A stretch of DNA of 64,000 nucleotides, taken from assembly GCF_003576475.1 (NCBI RefSeq), contig NZ_QWGR01000020.1, forward strand, positions 1-64,000. The letters run 5' to 3'. This stretch comes from Maribellus luteus. Its GTDB lineage: Bacteria; Bacteroidota; Bacteroidia; Bacteroidales; Prolixibacteraceae. Positions 1 to 9,031 of the stretch are shown one piece after another. The notes under the pieces were generated by a model, which did not search any database, was not told the origin of the DNA, and saw nothing but the letters and a program-made list of their open reading frames with translations. Numbering within the stretch: the first letter of the stretch is position 1; the number at the start of each line of letters is the position of its first letter. A program made the translations under genes and the position numbers.

Positions 1-587
1 CTTATAAGAAATACAAAGTCCCTCTCGCGGAAACGAATCGAGACTTTTTAACTGCAGCTGAACTTAGTGCTATTCAGGATAAAGAAATAAAGATTCAACG
101 TCTCGATGCAATCCGGGATATCTTCGTTTTCGCTTGTTACACCGGTCTCTCCTACTCCGACATTGCCAAACTGCACAGAGATCATCTTCGTATGGGAATA
201 GACAAAAACGACTGGATTTTTATTGATCGAACTAAAACCAATAACCGCTGTAGAATACCTCTACTTCCTGAAGCAAAGATCATCCTGGGAAAATATCAAA
301 ACACTCCTCAATACCAGGTAAAAGGTTTGTTATTACCGGTTCTTACCAATCAGAAAATGAATAGCTACCTAAAAGAGCTAGCCGACATCTGTGAAATCAA
401 TAAAGAGCTCACAATGCATGTTGCAAGACACACTTTTGCCACTTCGGTCACTTTGGGGCACGGAGTTCCTATCGAAACTGTTTCTAAAATGCTTGGACAC
501 ATTTCACTTAAGACCACACAGATATATGCGAGGATCGTTGACAAGAAAATTTCTGAAGCTATGGAATTGATAGGCCAAACTGGGTAA
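1..587 (+). CDS. Tyrosine recombinase (integrase), C-terminal part, truncated by window edge
   Basis: Site-specific recombinase of the phage integrase family; it cuts and rejoins DNA through a 3'-phosphotyrosine. The open frame runs in from the window edge (first full codon at base 3), so the arm-binding and core-binding domains lie outside. The catalytic domain is visible: TGLSYSDI (box I), a beta-hairpin lysine in RTKTNN, HVARH (box II), LGH, and the nucleophile in QIYARI. The first catalytic arginine is replaced by Ser in TGLS; the same substitution is known for IntDOT of the Bacteroides conjugative transposon CTnDOT, so it need not mean loss of activity. An internal ATG at 192 is not the true start because the family similarity continues upstream of it. 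The gene ends just before a strong terminator and a degraded antirestriction-like gene, which suggests the edge of an integrated element. Confidence 0.9.
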   Translation, partial: YKKYKVPLAETNRDFLTAAELSAIQDKEIKIQRLDAIRDIFVFACYTGLSYSDIAKLHRDHLRMGIDKNDWIFIDRTKTNNRCRIPLLPEAKIILGKYQNTPQYQVKGLLLPVLTNQKMNSYLKELADICEINKELTMHVARHTFATSVTLGHGVPIETVSKMLGHISLKTTQIYARIVDKKISEAMELIGQTG

Positions 588-621
588 TAAGAAAAAAGTC
601 AAAATTTGAGGATTAACACAT

Positions 622-662
622 CAATGTCCATTGCGAAGTTGCAATGGACATTGTTTTTTTTT
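622..662 (+). terminator. Rho-independent terminator after the integrase
   Basis: A perfect 13-bp inverted repeat (622-634 with 641-653, arms CAATGTCCATTGC / GCAATGGACATTG) encloses the 6-nt loop GAAGTT and is followed by nine T residues (654-662). It lies 35 bp downstream of the integrase stop codon, in the correct orientation. Confidence 0.92.
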
Positions 663-810
663 GGTGTAGGATTCGAATCCTGATAATCCAGAATATTATC
701 AACAGCTTTCTGTGCCAAACCTGAAACAGAAACAATAAACTTATTATCACTATTCCGTTTCTTTAGCCAGCCCTGAATGAAGCTGCACTGTTATCAATTG
801 TTACGTTTTG
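657..810 (-). pseudogene. Degraded C-terminal fragment resembling ArdC-type antirestriction protein
   Basis: On the minus strand a short open stretch (about 781 down to 657) reads FIQGWLKK..NDNKF..IVSVSGLAQKAVDNIL. It resembles the C-terminus of ArdC-like zincin/ssDNA-binding proteins of conjugative elements (typical form SYIQSWLK.LKND.K....A..AQKA.DYIL). The expected preceding residues, DNSAAS, are present but in another frame (about 778-798), so there is a single-base frameshift, and no intact N-terminal portion exists. The rest of 588-909 holds only the terminator and no other convincing gene. Its place beside a truncated integrase suggests the decayed end of a mobile element. The family assignment rests on recall of the motif, not on a search. 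Confidence 0.5.
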
Positions 811-909
811 AATGCCGCAATGACCACAAAAGCAATACTGCCCCCAGTTCAGTTATAACTGAAATTAAAATCTCAATTGACTTTTGCCCAAATAGGAGTA
901 ATTCGTAAT

Positions 910-2556
910 TTATTCCTCAAACAAACGCACTTCCTGTTGTTTTGCTTTTATAGTAAAGATGGCATTTTTATCTAATATTTCTGAATACTTCAGTTCGATA
1001 ATGTTTTTTTCGAATGGAGCCAAGGCGGATACACTAGCTTCAAAATTAACAACTTCTCCATTAATCTGACCTTCTACCTGAATCTTCGTTTCTTTAGAAC
1101 TCACAAGTCCATAATTGCCTACTTCTATCAGGACAATCGTTTTACCATTCTTATGAGAAACAACCGGCTTTCGGGCTGACAGAATTGGGGCATCATACAT
1201 CAACCAGGGCAAGCGGGCATAACCAAACAGCAAACTTCCATCCTTGTTTTTCCCAAGCAGTTTAGCCGCAAAGTTTTCATCGGTTAGTCCATTTCCCTTA
1301 CCATCAAAGAATAGGACAAGGTCTTTTCCTTGTTGCTCTGTTTTTACAAGCTTACTCCCCCGGCCGAAGTTAACTTCTTCGGCAGCACCAAAACGAAGCG
1401 ATTCCAAATCGATGTCTGTATGAGGATCAAAACCCGGTTCTGCTTCAATTTTTACCCGGATCAATGGGGTGTCCTCTGTGATTTCCTCCACATCAAGAAT
1501 CGTCAGCAGTTTTCCTTTAGTCAGTGGGATGCCGATGTTCTTTGAACTGTGATGGTCATTGCCTAAATCGCCCCATTTGGATGAATCGATCACGGCAAAA
1601 TTAGCCTGATAAGCCCGGCCATACTCATCCTGAAGCATTTTGATGCGCTCGTATTTATACCAGTCCTCGACTGTTCCGTCTTCGTATTTGGCAATCCCGG
1701 GCATGTAAGCTTCACCGGGTTCCACTTTCCAGTCGATGCCATTCGGCGAACGAAGGTAATAAGCAATGCGGCCATACCAATCGTTGACGATCATATGGTA
1801 CTGAATATGCGTCCGCCAGATAACCGGGTCTTCATAGCGTCCGTCAAAAGCAGGATAGACTGACTTGTTCGTTACTTGGTAATAAGGCGATAGGCCGGTT
1901 TCACTCATCCAGATCCCACCACCACGGCAAACAGCCAGGTAGGAGCCGTCTTTTCGTTGAGCAAAACTTACGTTCGACAAGCCATCATGAATCTTCCGGT
2001 CTCTCGGATCGAATGTAAATTCCCCCTTCGTCCAAGGACCATTTAGCCCGTCAGCAATATAGTAGGCATTGATTACATAAATGACATACCGCCCGTCTTT
2101 CAGCCTGAAAAACTCCGGATTATGCCCTTGTCCAATGGTTTCACCCCGCACCTGGAAGGGCCCCTGAGGATTTTCGGCTACCGCATGGACCACCTCGGAT
2201 TTTGGCCATTGCATATGCCCTTTTTCAGAATTTTCGGGCCAACGGCAAACAATTAGATGGTACTTCCCATCATCGCCCTTTCGGATGTTTCCTCCCCAAT
2301 ACGACCACTGCGGATCTTCAATACCATTAGCCGTGTAGCGGGGCCTTACCGCATCAGCCCCCCAGGTATCGGAAGTCAGTTCTCCAATTGGAGGGATGGC
2401 TTCAAAGCGATCCATAAAGCGGCCACCCAGTACAAGCTGTTTCCATTCCTCAGGACGCTGGCGCTCAATATCCTGGGCATTTAAAGGGGTGAATTGCAAC
2501 ACCCCACATACAACCAATACAAAGCAAAAAGAATAGTAGGAGTTTAGTCGTTTCAT
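910..2556 (-). CDS. Secreted beta-propeller glycoside hydrolase-like protein (GH43/GH32/GH117 superfamily type)
   Basis: Probably an exo-acting glycosidase of the five-bladed propeller superfamily; the substrate cannot be read from sequence. The start is placed at 2556, where a signal peptide begins (MKRLNSYYSF, cleavage near LNAQ at residue 27); an upstream in-frame start at 2607 would put extra charged residues before it. Blade-like repeats are visible: DPQWSYWGGN, DDGKYHLIVCRWPE, GHNPEFFRLKDGRYVIY, HDGLSNVSFAQRKDGSYLAV and YEDPVIWRTHIQYHMI, followed by a C-terminal beta-sandwich-like region from about residue 400. It is the last gene of the PUL1 enzyme block, 93 bp downstream of its neighbour and read in the same direction. 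Repeated Asp residues in blade edges (EDP, NPE) fit a catalytic propeller. Which CAZy family it belongs to is not clear to me. Confidence 0.6.
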   Translation of the reverse strand: MKRLNSYYSFCFVLVVCGVLQFTPLNAQDIERQRPEEWKQLVLGGRFMDRFEAIPPIGELTSDTWGADAVRPRYTANGIEDPQWSYWGGNIRKGDDGKYHLIVCRWPENSEKGHMQWPKSEVVHAVAENPQGPFQVRGETIGQGHNPEFFRLKDGRYVIYVINAYYIADGLNGPWTKGEFTFDPRDRKIHDGLSNVSFAQRKDGSYLAVCRGGGIWMSETGLSPYYQVTNKSVYPAFDGRYEDPVIWRTHIQYHMIVNDWYGRIAYYLRSPNGIDWKVEPGEAYMPGIAKYEDGTVEDWYKYERIKMLQDEYGRAYQANFAVIDSSKWGDLGNDHHSSKNIGIPLTKGKLLTILDVEEITEDTPLIRVKIEAEPGFDPHTDIDLESLRFGAAEEVNFGRGSKLVKTEQQGKDLVLFFDGKGNGLTDENFAAKLLGKNKDGSLLFGYARLPWLMYDAPILSARKPVVSHKNGKTIVLIEVGNYGLVSSKETKIQVEGQINGEVVNFEASVSALAPFEKNIIELKYSEILDKNAIFTIKAKQQEVRLFEE

Positions 2557-2649
2557 TGTTTGATAATTTGATTCGTTGATTATTTGTCTTTTTAAAACTC
2601 GGAACAACCATTCGTCAAGAGTTTTACACTTATTTTTCAGAAATCGTAT

Positions 2650-5598
2650 TTATTGTTTCCCTTCTTCAATTATAAGCAGCCATCCCTTCTTGCTTTCAAT
2701 TGGAATTTCATCTGTAATAGCAAACTGAGCGGATAGCTGAAAGTCTGCTATTTCCGGGGTAATTAGTCTTGCATTTGCCGACGAAAAACCAATTCTATCC
2801 CAATCCAGGTTCAGCTTAACTTTTTCCGTCTCATCCGACCAGTTTCCCAGTGCAATTAAGGTTTTGCCATCGCGGATATAAGCGGTTGCCTTCACCTGGG
2901 GGTTATTGGTTAGTACAACAGGCTCTTTCTCCCAAAAACCAACCATTTTGGATTGTTCGATACCAAATTCATCCCAAACCTTCCATACAGGACGAGGGTC
3001 GCAGGTTACGCCTTCGGTTACCCAGGGGTGCCGAACCGTCATGCCATACACCATGCCCAACCAACGGTTGCCTCCTCCGTGAAGCATGTCGCCCATCAAA
3101 CCAAATGGAATTCCAGATACTTCAACCAGCCAATTGGCAGGCTCCATATCGCTATACATAAAGCTCTCTCCAAACCAGAGTTTATCCATATACGGAAAAT
3201 ACTCGGTGTATTGTGTGGCCGGACCTTTACTGAAACCCGTATTGGAGTGCAAATCGATCAAACATCCCGGTTTCTCCCGGTCAAGCACTTTTCGGATACG
3301 CTTAACAGTGCGGCGATCATACGAAACATCATCGAGATACAATCCGTCGATATCAACGTGGCGCACCAGCCAGGCCAATCCTTCAATATAGTAGTTGTAC
3401 CAACGCGAATCACCAGGGGCATTTACAATCGATGCATCAGCACTTTTATCGGGAAACCACTGGTACCACTGCGGCCGGTAATTAGAAACCAGGTGCTCGC
3501 GCAACCACGGGTAACCGCCTCCGCGACCGTCGCCCAGAATCTCATCACCCAGGCTACGCAACGCCCATAGCTCGGTGGTATAATTGGTCAGTTCGCGGAT
3601 GGTATAGTAAATTTTTACTTTTTGCCCTTTCTCATGCATCCGGTCCACAAACCATTTCATGGAATCGACCGCTACAAAAGGATAATTGATGTGGGGATTG
3701 TAGTTGTTTGCATGGTGCAAATTCACAATCTTAACACCACTTTCTAAATCTTCGTCCGACGGTACGGGCTGCCCACCATTGTGGTAATATCGATTGGTAA
3801 ATTGGCTCTTGTAATCAATATCCTTAACCGGGGTTAGCAGCATACTCCATTCAAAAGTCAGCTCCTCCCCTTTCTCCAACGAACGCTTACCGCTATAAAC
3901 CAATGCTTTTACTTCAGAAGGAGTGCTTTCAATACGAAAACCACCCTGATCGTCATTGTACCAACTTGCCGGATAGTCAGGGCGATAAAGATTTAGCAGA
4001 GGCCCGCTGTAGCTGCTCCCCCGTAATTCGCACCACAGTCCGGCATGCGTATTGCCAATCCAAAAACTGTCATGCGGCCCGTTCCACTTTGCCGAATGTT
4101 TTTTGGGGACAACACCTCCGGGCAAGTCCATGCCCATCATATATTCGGCGACCTCCTTTTTAAAAGGAATTTCCAAACGAATATCTTTTGCTTCAACTGG
4201 CTTTAAAGCTTCTACGCTTAATTTATAATTGATGTACCCGTCAGCTTCGATGGTTCCAACGCCCGATATTTTTAGATTGTCCGAATAACTTTCCCAAGCT
4301 CCAATCATCTTTCCCGGGGCATTTTTCACCAACTGTATATTTTGGGGTTCTGAAAACTGCTCTTGGCCTTTTGGAGTTTCAACCACAAATGAAATGGGAC
4401 GATTCAGAACTTCCGTTTCTTTCACTTTAAACGAGCCCGGGAATCCGTTATCAGCAATAGTCATTGTTTTTCCGGTAAAACCATAGGTACTTTCCCCGAT
4501 AAATGAGATTGGCTTGTAACCGTTGGTTGGTTCATCATCAATGCCCAATGTGGAGTTTAACCAGCGTAGGCGCGAGTGCCTCCAGGCCTCACTATCTCCT
4601 CGGTCAGCCAGCATTTCATTGCCAATTTTCAACGAAAGCTGTACAGTTTGTTTTTCCGTGTTTTCAGCCCAAACGCTTGCTGTTCCCTTATAGGTTCCGG
4701 CTGGAATATCCTTCGAAATATCCACTCCAATCCACAGTGGCTGTACATTTCCCTGAGCTAGGTCTACCCGCTTTACAAACGGATCGCCATAAGGGCCAAT
4801 TCCCCCGGTATTGAAGCAAGTCAGTTTATCGGCTGCAATTTTATGATCGTCGTTTTGCAAGCCTGAAAACTCAATTTTTAGATCCTGCAAATCCTTTCGG
4901 GCAGCAAAAACACCTAGCTGAAAAGCATAGTATTCATTTTTAAGCGCTTCACCCTTAAAAACCGTTGAAGGACCACTTTCAATCCATTTTTGAGGGATCT
5001 CATCAAGCATACGAATCGGGAATAAACGATCCTCAGGGAAAATCAGGAAGTCTTGAGGATGCCTGTTTAAAAGAGAATCTTTCTCTGACTTGAGAGCAAT
5101 TACCTCCATGGGGTAAAAGTTGTCAAATTCGGTTCGCGACTGAAAATCAATCAGCCTTGCTTTCAATAGCTTGGCAACATCAAGCTTATGCTCCCAATCA
5201 GCTGCGGGCTTCGCTTCCGGCTTTAAATAACCTTTATTGTAAAACCCATAGTTCTCCTGAACCAAATAAGGCAAGTAATAGAAAAAGTATTTCCCGGGCT
5301 TTTTCAGGGGACCGAAAGCCAATTTACAACGCTCATTATCCACCGCAATTCGATGAATATTCTGAATGGTGTCCCCACTTTCATGGATAATAATGAATCG
5401 CTTTTCAGCGGGATCTCGATCGTGCCGACGCCAATCAATATCAATCAAAGCAGCTTCTGCTGATTCTTCAACCTGAAGCACGGCACGATGGTTTCCAAGT
5501 GATTCTTCCCAGGGATTCTCAGCAACACTGTAAATCGACTCCTTCTTTGACATACAGCCGGATAAGAATAAGATCATAGAAAAAAGGAAATATTTCAT
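2650..5598 (-). CDS. Large lipoprotein with putative glycosidase TIM barrel (DUF6067-like)
   Basis: A protein of about 980 residues, probably anchored in the outer membrane: a lipobox ends at Cys15 (MKYFLFSMILFLSGC) when the start is set at 5598; the longer reading from 5652 hides this signal. Residues about 30-600 look like beta-rich domains (carbohydrate-binding or supersandwich). The C-terminal third looks like a TIM barrel: VKIYYTIREL, VDIDGLYLDDVSYD, KPGCLIDLHSNTG, YFPYMDKLWFGE and GMTVRHPW, ending in a small beta domain. LYLDDV and LWFGE carry acidic residues at strand ends, as in retaining glycosidases. I recall similar Bacteroidota proteins annotated DUF6067, loosely related to GH123, but do not assign a family. 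It lies between the beta-propeller gene and GH110 in one transcription unit, so it probably acts on the same glycan. Confidence 0.55.
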   Translation of the reverse strand: MKYFLFSMILFLSGCMSKKESIYSVAENPWEESLGNHRAVLQVEESAEAALIDIDWRRHDRDPAEKRFIIIHESGDTIQNIHRIAVDNERCKLAFGPLKKPGKYFFYYLPYLVQENYGFYNKGYLKPEAKPAADWEHKLDVAKLLKARLIDFQSRTEFDNFYPMEVIALKSEKDSLLNRHPQDFLIFPEDRLFPIRMLDEIPQKWIESGPSTVFKGEALKNEYYAFQLGVFAARKDLQDLKIEFSGLQNDDHKIAADKLTCFNTGGIGPYGDPFVKRVDLAQGNVQPLWIGVDISKDIPAGTYKGTASVWAENTEKQTVQLSLKIGNEMLADRGDSEAWRHSRLRWLNSTLGIDDEPTNGYKPISFIGESTYGFTGKTMTIADNGFPGSFKVKETEVLNRPISFVVETPKGQEQFSEPQNIQLVKNAPGKMIGAWESYSDNLKISGVGTIEADGYINYKLSVEALKPVEAKDIRLEIPFKKEVAEYMMGMDLPGGVVPKKHSAKWNGPHDSFWIGNTHAGLWCELRGSSYSGPLLNLYRPDYPASWYNDDQGGFRIESTPSEVKALVYSGKRSLEKGEELTFEWSMLLTPVKDIDYKSQFTNRYYHNGGQPVPSDEDLESGVKIVNLHHANNYNPHINYPFVAVDSMKWFVDRMHEKGQKVKIYYTIRELTNYTTELWALRSLGDEILGDGRGGGYPWLREHLVSNYRPQWYQWFPDKSADASIVNAPGDSRWYNYYIEGLAWLVRHVDIDGLYLDDVSYDRRTVKRIRKVLDREKPGCLIDLHSNTGFSKGPATQYTEYFPYMDKLWFGESFMYSDMEPANWLVEVSGIPFGLMGDMLHGGGNRWLGMVYGMTVRHPWVTEGVTCDPRPVWKVWDEFGIEQSKMVGFWEKEPVVLTNNPQVKATAYIRDGKTLIALGNWSDETEKVKLNLDWDRIGFSSANARLITPEIADFQLSAQFAITDEIPIESKKGWLLIIEEGKQ

Positions 5599-5747
5599 CT
5601 GTTTTAAGTTTAGAACCAAGACACCAGCATCAAGACACGAATGGCATTTCAATTACTCTTACGTGCGCTCAAAAACTTTGTCATGGATATTTTAACTGAT
5701 TTTAATTTTGATTCTTTACCCTTCTAATCGCCACCTGGGGGACAAGC

Positions 5748-7565
5748 TTAGTTACCAAATATTCCTTTCGGAACAGTTTTCACTTCCGATTTTTTCATGT
5801 TCAATACATCAAGAGCCTGCCCCAAGAAACCGTTAAATCGGTTATTTTCCACCTTTACCCCGCTACAATGCTCGAGCTTAAAATGGGCAACCGGCATTTC
5901 ATCTGGCTTAGAAAGTGGTTTATAATCTACCTTGTTGTTATTAAACTGCAGGTTTCTCACGGACCGGGCAAATAAAACCGGGCTCCCCAGGCATTCAAAA
6001 ACATTATCTTCTATCTGGATATTGGAGTGGATATATCCATTCTTCGGAAAATTATGCGTCTCCGGTTGAATGGAAATCACATACCCCTTTTCGCCTTGCG
6101 TGAAGCCACATTGTAGAAATCGGTTTCCGCGAATAGTCACATCACCAACCGGTCCGGACTCATACCAATAATTACAGTCGTTGGCAATAAGGATGGCATG
6201 CATCCCCGTGCGATAAAACGTATTGTTTTCTATTAAAACTTTTCGCCGGGTGGAAATAAGCAATCCCCTTGTGCTCGTTCGCTCAAAATGACTGTTGCAC
6301 ACAATCACTTCCGGAGTCCAGCTCACATTTTCCACACAATCACCTTTTTTAAGATCTTCAGGAAGGTGTTCTTCCATTTCCAATACGATTTCGCGCTTGG
6401 AGATCATTTGAGCTGTCTTCACTTTTCCAGAGTTGTAAATCATCAAATTTTCCGGATTGACAAAAGCCACGGAATCACCGGCAAAGAATGCTTTAAATCC
6501 ATAGGTTTGGTGGTGCATAAAGCGAAGTATGAGCTTGTTATCTCCTTCAACTCTGGTGATTTTAAGATGGGTACCATGCACATTCATCGGATCATCGTGC
6601 GAACCTGATGTACGACAACTATCCACCTCTATTAACCCTTTGCATCCCGAAAAATGAAAACAATCAGCAAAAGCAGCAATGGTTCTCCCCGATTCTTTGC
6701 GAGGTGCAACAGCAACTTTTTTGAATGTTATATCTTCGGAGAATTGGGAAATAATGCCCATCCCATGAATGTAATGCAAGGAAACATTTTCCAGCACAAT
6801 ATTTTTGCTAAGGTCGATAAAAGCCCCGCAGTTATCTCGGTAAGGATCACGAATGGAGAGCACATCGCCTTTCTGAAAACCAGCCTCCGAAACATCACCA
6901 TTGAACACAACTGTATTTGCTGATTCCTTTGTAGCTTGGAGTCTCTCAAAAGCCTTCCAGGAAGTCCGGTAAACCAGATCCTTTTCTGGATTCGTAACAA
7001 CGGTATGCAAAGGTTTGGCCCCCCAGCCTTCTCCATAAAACAGAAGCTGATTATTGTGCACATCAAACCGGGTATCCGGATGAGCCTCCAATTTGGTCTG
7101 GTTAGACGATGTTTCAAGTAGCTTAAATTCAGCCATGGTCGGTCGCTCGTAATCAAAACAAATATTCCGGATGGTTACATTTTGACTGTTTAAGATGGCA
7201 AACGAAACCATTTTCCCATGTAAAACCACCAGCGTATTGTTTCCATCAATCGTGATATTGGAAAAGCCATCCAGGCAAATTGCCAGGTTTTTTACTTTCG
7301 AGAGCGTATCATCTTCCGTCGTGTTCGAAATGTAAAGCTCTTTTTTAACTGCACCTTCGGGCCATAAGTCCACACGACCGCCCGGAAACTTCAGTACGAC
7401 CTCTTTCTCATCTTTAGCTGCTTCCAGTGCTTTTACAATAGCTGGCGATGCATTTTCATACGACCATGGAGTTACTCCAAAGTCAAGGAGATTAATTTCT
7501 TTAGCGCCAGCCAAATTGCAGGCCAATAGAAACAACAGGAATAGACAACATGATTTCAATTTCAT
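5748..7565 (-). CDS. GH110 exo-alpha-1,3-galactosidase
   Basis: Secreted right-handed parallel beta-helix enzyme that removes alpha-1,3-linked galactose, as in blood-group B or linear alpha-Gal epitopes (family knowledge). The ATG at 7565 starts a clear signal peptide (MKLKSCCLFLLFLLACNLAG); the in-frame codon at 7574 is TTG. Asp301 (ADCFHF) and Asp324-Asp325 (GSHDDPMNVHG) reproduce the spacing of the three catalytic-site aspartates that I recall for characterised GH110 enzymes (23 residues, then adjacent). Beta-helix rungs follow (VLIENNTFYRTG, VTIRGNRFLQCG, IQIEDNVFECLG). The length (about 605 residues) is normal for the family. It sits 17 bp after the GH101-like gene, so the two are probably translated from one message. 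Confidence 0.88.
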   Translation of the reverse strand: MKLKSCCLFLLFLLACNLAGAKEINLLDFGVTPWSYENASPAIVKALEAAKDEKEVVLKFPGGRVDLWPEGAVKKELYISNTTEDDTLSKVKNLAICLDGFSNITIDGNNTLVVLHGKMVSFAILNSQNVTIRNICFDYERPTMAEFKLLETSSNQTKLEAHPDTRFDVHNNQLLFYGEGWGAKPLHTVVTNPEKDLVYRTSWKAFERLQATKESANTVVFNGDVSEAGFQKGDVLSIRDPYRDNCGAFIDLSKNIVLENVSLHYIHGMGIISQFSEDITFKKVAVAPRKESGRTIAAFADCFHFSGCKGLIEVDSCRTSGSHDDPMNVHGTHLKITRVEGDNKLILRFMHHQTYGFKAFFAGDSVAFVNPENLMIYNSGKVKTAQMISKREIVLEMEEHLPEDLKKGDCVENVSWTPEVIVCNSHFERTSTRGLLISTRRKVLIENNTFYRTGMHAILIANDCNYWYESGPVGDVTIRGNRFLQCGFTQGEKGYVISIQPETHNFPKNGYIHSNIQIEDNVFECLGSPVLFARSVRNLQFNNNKVDYKPLSKPDEMPVAHFKLEHCSGVKVENNRFNGFLGQALDVLNMKKSEVKTVPKGIFGN

Positions 7566-7582
7566 AAATCCCAAATTTCAAA

Positions 7583-8995
7583 TTACTTAACCAAAGGCCT
7601 TATGATATAGGGCTTTCCCTTTTCGATCTTAAGCGAAAAGACTCCATCCGTTACCTTAATCTCCCTCTCGTTCTTTTCACCATTTACTGAAATCTCCTGA
7701 ATCCGGACTCGGGACCCCCTTTCCCAGTCGCCCGGTATGGTGATTTCCCGTTCTTCTGATTTAGTGCTATAAACAGCTAGGCTCGTTTCATTTTTCCACA
7801 CCACAGGAAATGCCACAAACCCCTTTTCCCTCAAAAGGCGATCGCCCTGAAAAACGGTGCTATCGGCCAACGAAGTCGTTACATTATCTGAAAAACGGGC
7901 AATACGCTCATCTCCTTCACCCTCAACTTGAATACGTACATGTTTATTCAAGAAAAAATACTGCAAACAGTTTAAGTAGAACTCGTTCACAAACTTTTGC
8001 TTCCACTCCTCGTCATTTGGGTTCTTGTGCAATTGAGGAAAAATATTTTCGCCATACATACTTTTCCCAAACAAGAAGCCAAGTCCAAAGTCGGTGTACT
8101 CCAAATCGCGATTCAGTCCGCTTCCCGTATAAGTACTGGCCGGATATCTGAGGTAATCCTCTTGCGAAAAATGGTTAAAATGCCAGGCAAAAGGAATTTT
8201 ACCAATCATGTAATCCATCACCCACTCACTGGTAGCGTCAATACCTTGTTGATTCCAATAGGCAAGCACTTTCTGCTGATATTTGGCTTCGGTTACTGCC
8301 GATTCGTAATGTCCTTTGCTTTCGCGCGCAATCCACGCGTCAATATGAATGGTTTTCCCTTCACGCAAAGGTGGCAGCAAATCCAACAGACGATCAATAC
8401 GCATTTTAGCATAGCCACTCTCCCACTCGTTCTTGTAGTTAATTTGGTAGGCTTTCCGGTTGTTATAATTGCCAATCACCATCAGGTTGCCATTGGTAGT
8501 TTTCGAAATCAAATCATTTTCCAGATACTCCGGCCATAACGGACTGTCGTCATAAGCATCGGTCATATTGATGTGAAGGCTCACCACGGTATGGTATTTA
8601 CGGGCTTCTTCCATCAGCCAAATCAGGCTTTCGCGGGCCGTTGCATCCTGTTCTCGTTTCAGTGCTTCATTCACCCCAAAAAAGGCCGGATATTTATCGT
8701 CATGTCCGTTATACTGCCAACCTACGAGATAAATGATTTTAGGCACTCCCAAAGTTAGCTCATCTGTGATTTTAATAATCTCCATAGCATCTTCAAAAGT
8801 ATTGGCCACCATTGGCTTCCCTTCACTATCGGGTTTAGAAAGAAACAGTTTCATCACCAGCGTTTGCGAATAATCGTGATTAAAATCAGCAAACACGTTC
8901 TCTTGTTCACCACTAATTTTCGAAGTAACTCCGTAACAAACATTTCCGACAAGCAAGCCGGCAAGTATTAACAAATTAAGTATTAATCTTTTCAT
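7583..8995 (-). CDS. GH101-like endo-alpha-N-acetylgalactosaminidase, short form
   Basis: Probable secreted enzyme related to GH101, which releases Gal-beta-1,3-GalNAc from Ser/Thr of O-glycoproteins. A signal peptide is present (MKRLILNLLILAGLLVGNVCYG). Barrel features match GH101 in order: KIIYLVGWQ (about 86-94), the histidine-containing strand VVSLHINMTD (137-146), the nucleophile candidate Asp219 in IHIDAW, and the acid/base candidate Glu257 in TSEW; GH101 enzymes have a similar Asp-then-Glu order. At 470 residues it is far shorter than classical GH101 proteins (over 1000) and keeps only the barrel and a C-terminal beta domain. Specificity for core-1 O-glycan is therefore inferred. It lies between two GH110 genes; the three would cooperate on alpha-galactosylated O-glycans. 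Confidence 0.6.
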   Translation of the reverse strand: MKRLILNLLILAGLLVGNVCYGVTSKISGEQENVFADFNHDYSQTLVMKLFLSKPDSEGKPMVANTFEDAMEIIKITDELTLGVPKIIYLVGWQYNGHDDKYPAFFGVNEALKREQDATARESLIWLMEEARKYHTVVSLHINMTDAYDDSPLWPEYLENDLISKTTNGNLMVIGNYNNRKAYQINYKNEWESGYAKMRIDRLLDLLPPLREGKTIHIDAWIARESKGHYESAVTEAKYQQKVLAYWNQQGIDATSEWVMDYMIGKIPFAWHFNHFSQEDYLRYPASTYTGSGLNRDLEYTDFGLGFLFGKSMYGENIFPQLHKNPNDEEWKQKFVNEFYLNCLQYFFLNKHVRIQVEGEGDERIARFSDNVTTSLADSTVFQGDRLLREKGFVAFPVVWKNETSLAVYSTKSEEREITIPGDWERGSRVRIQEISVNGEKNEREIKVTDGVFSLKIEKGKPYIIRPLVK

Positions 8996-9031
8996 CTTTA
9001 TTTTTCAAGTCATTATCTTATTTAAAACGTA

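Noticed and set aside
669-684. AGGATTCGAATCCT resembles a tRNA T-arm and could be an attachment site inside a tRNA end
   Set aside because: The G53-C61 pair required next to TTCGAAT is absent (A instead of G), and no acceptor or anticodon arms flank it; the bases belong to the ArdC-like remnant.
2953-3570. Long plus-strand frame opposite the large lipoprotein gene
   Set aside because: It is a mirror of a strongly supported minus-strand gene with signal peptide and domain structure; no independent motif or start signal.
7997-8539. 180-codon plus-strand frame opposite the GH101-like gene
   Set aside because: Antisense shadow; the minus-strand protein has all the recognisable motifs.
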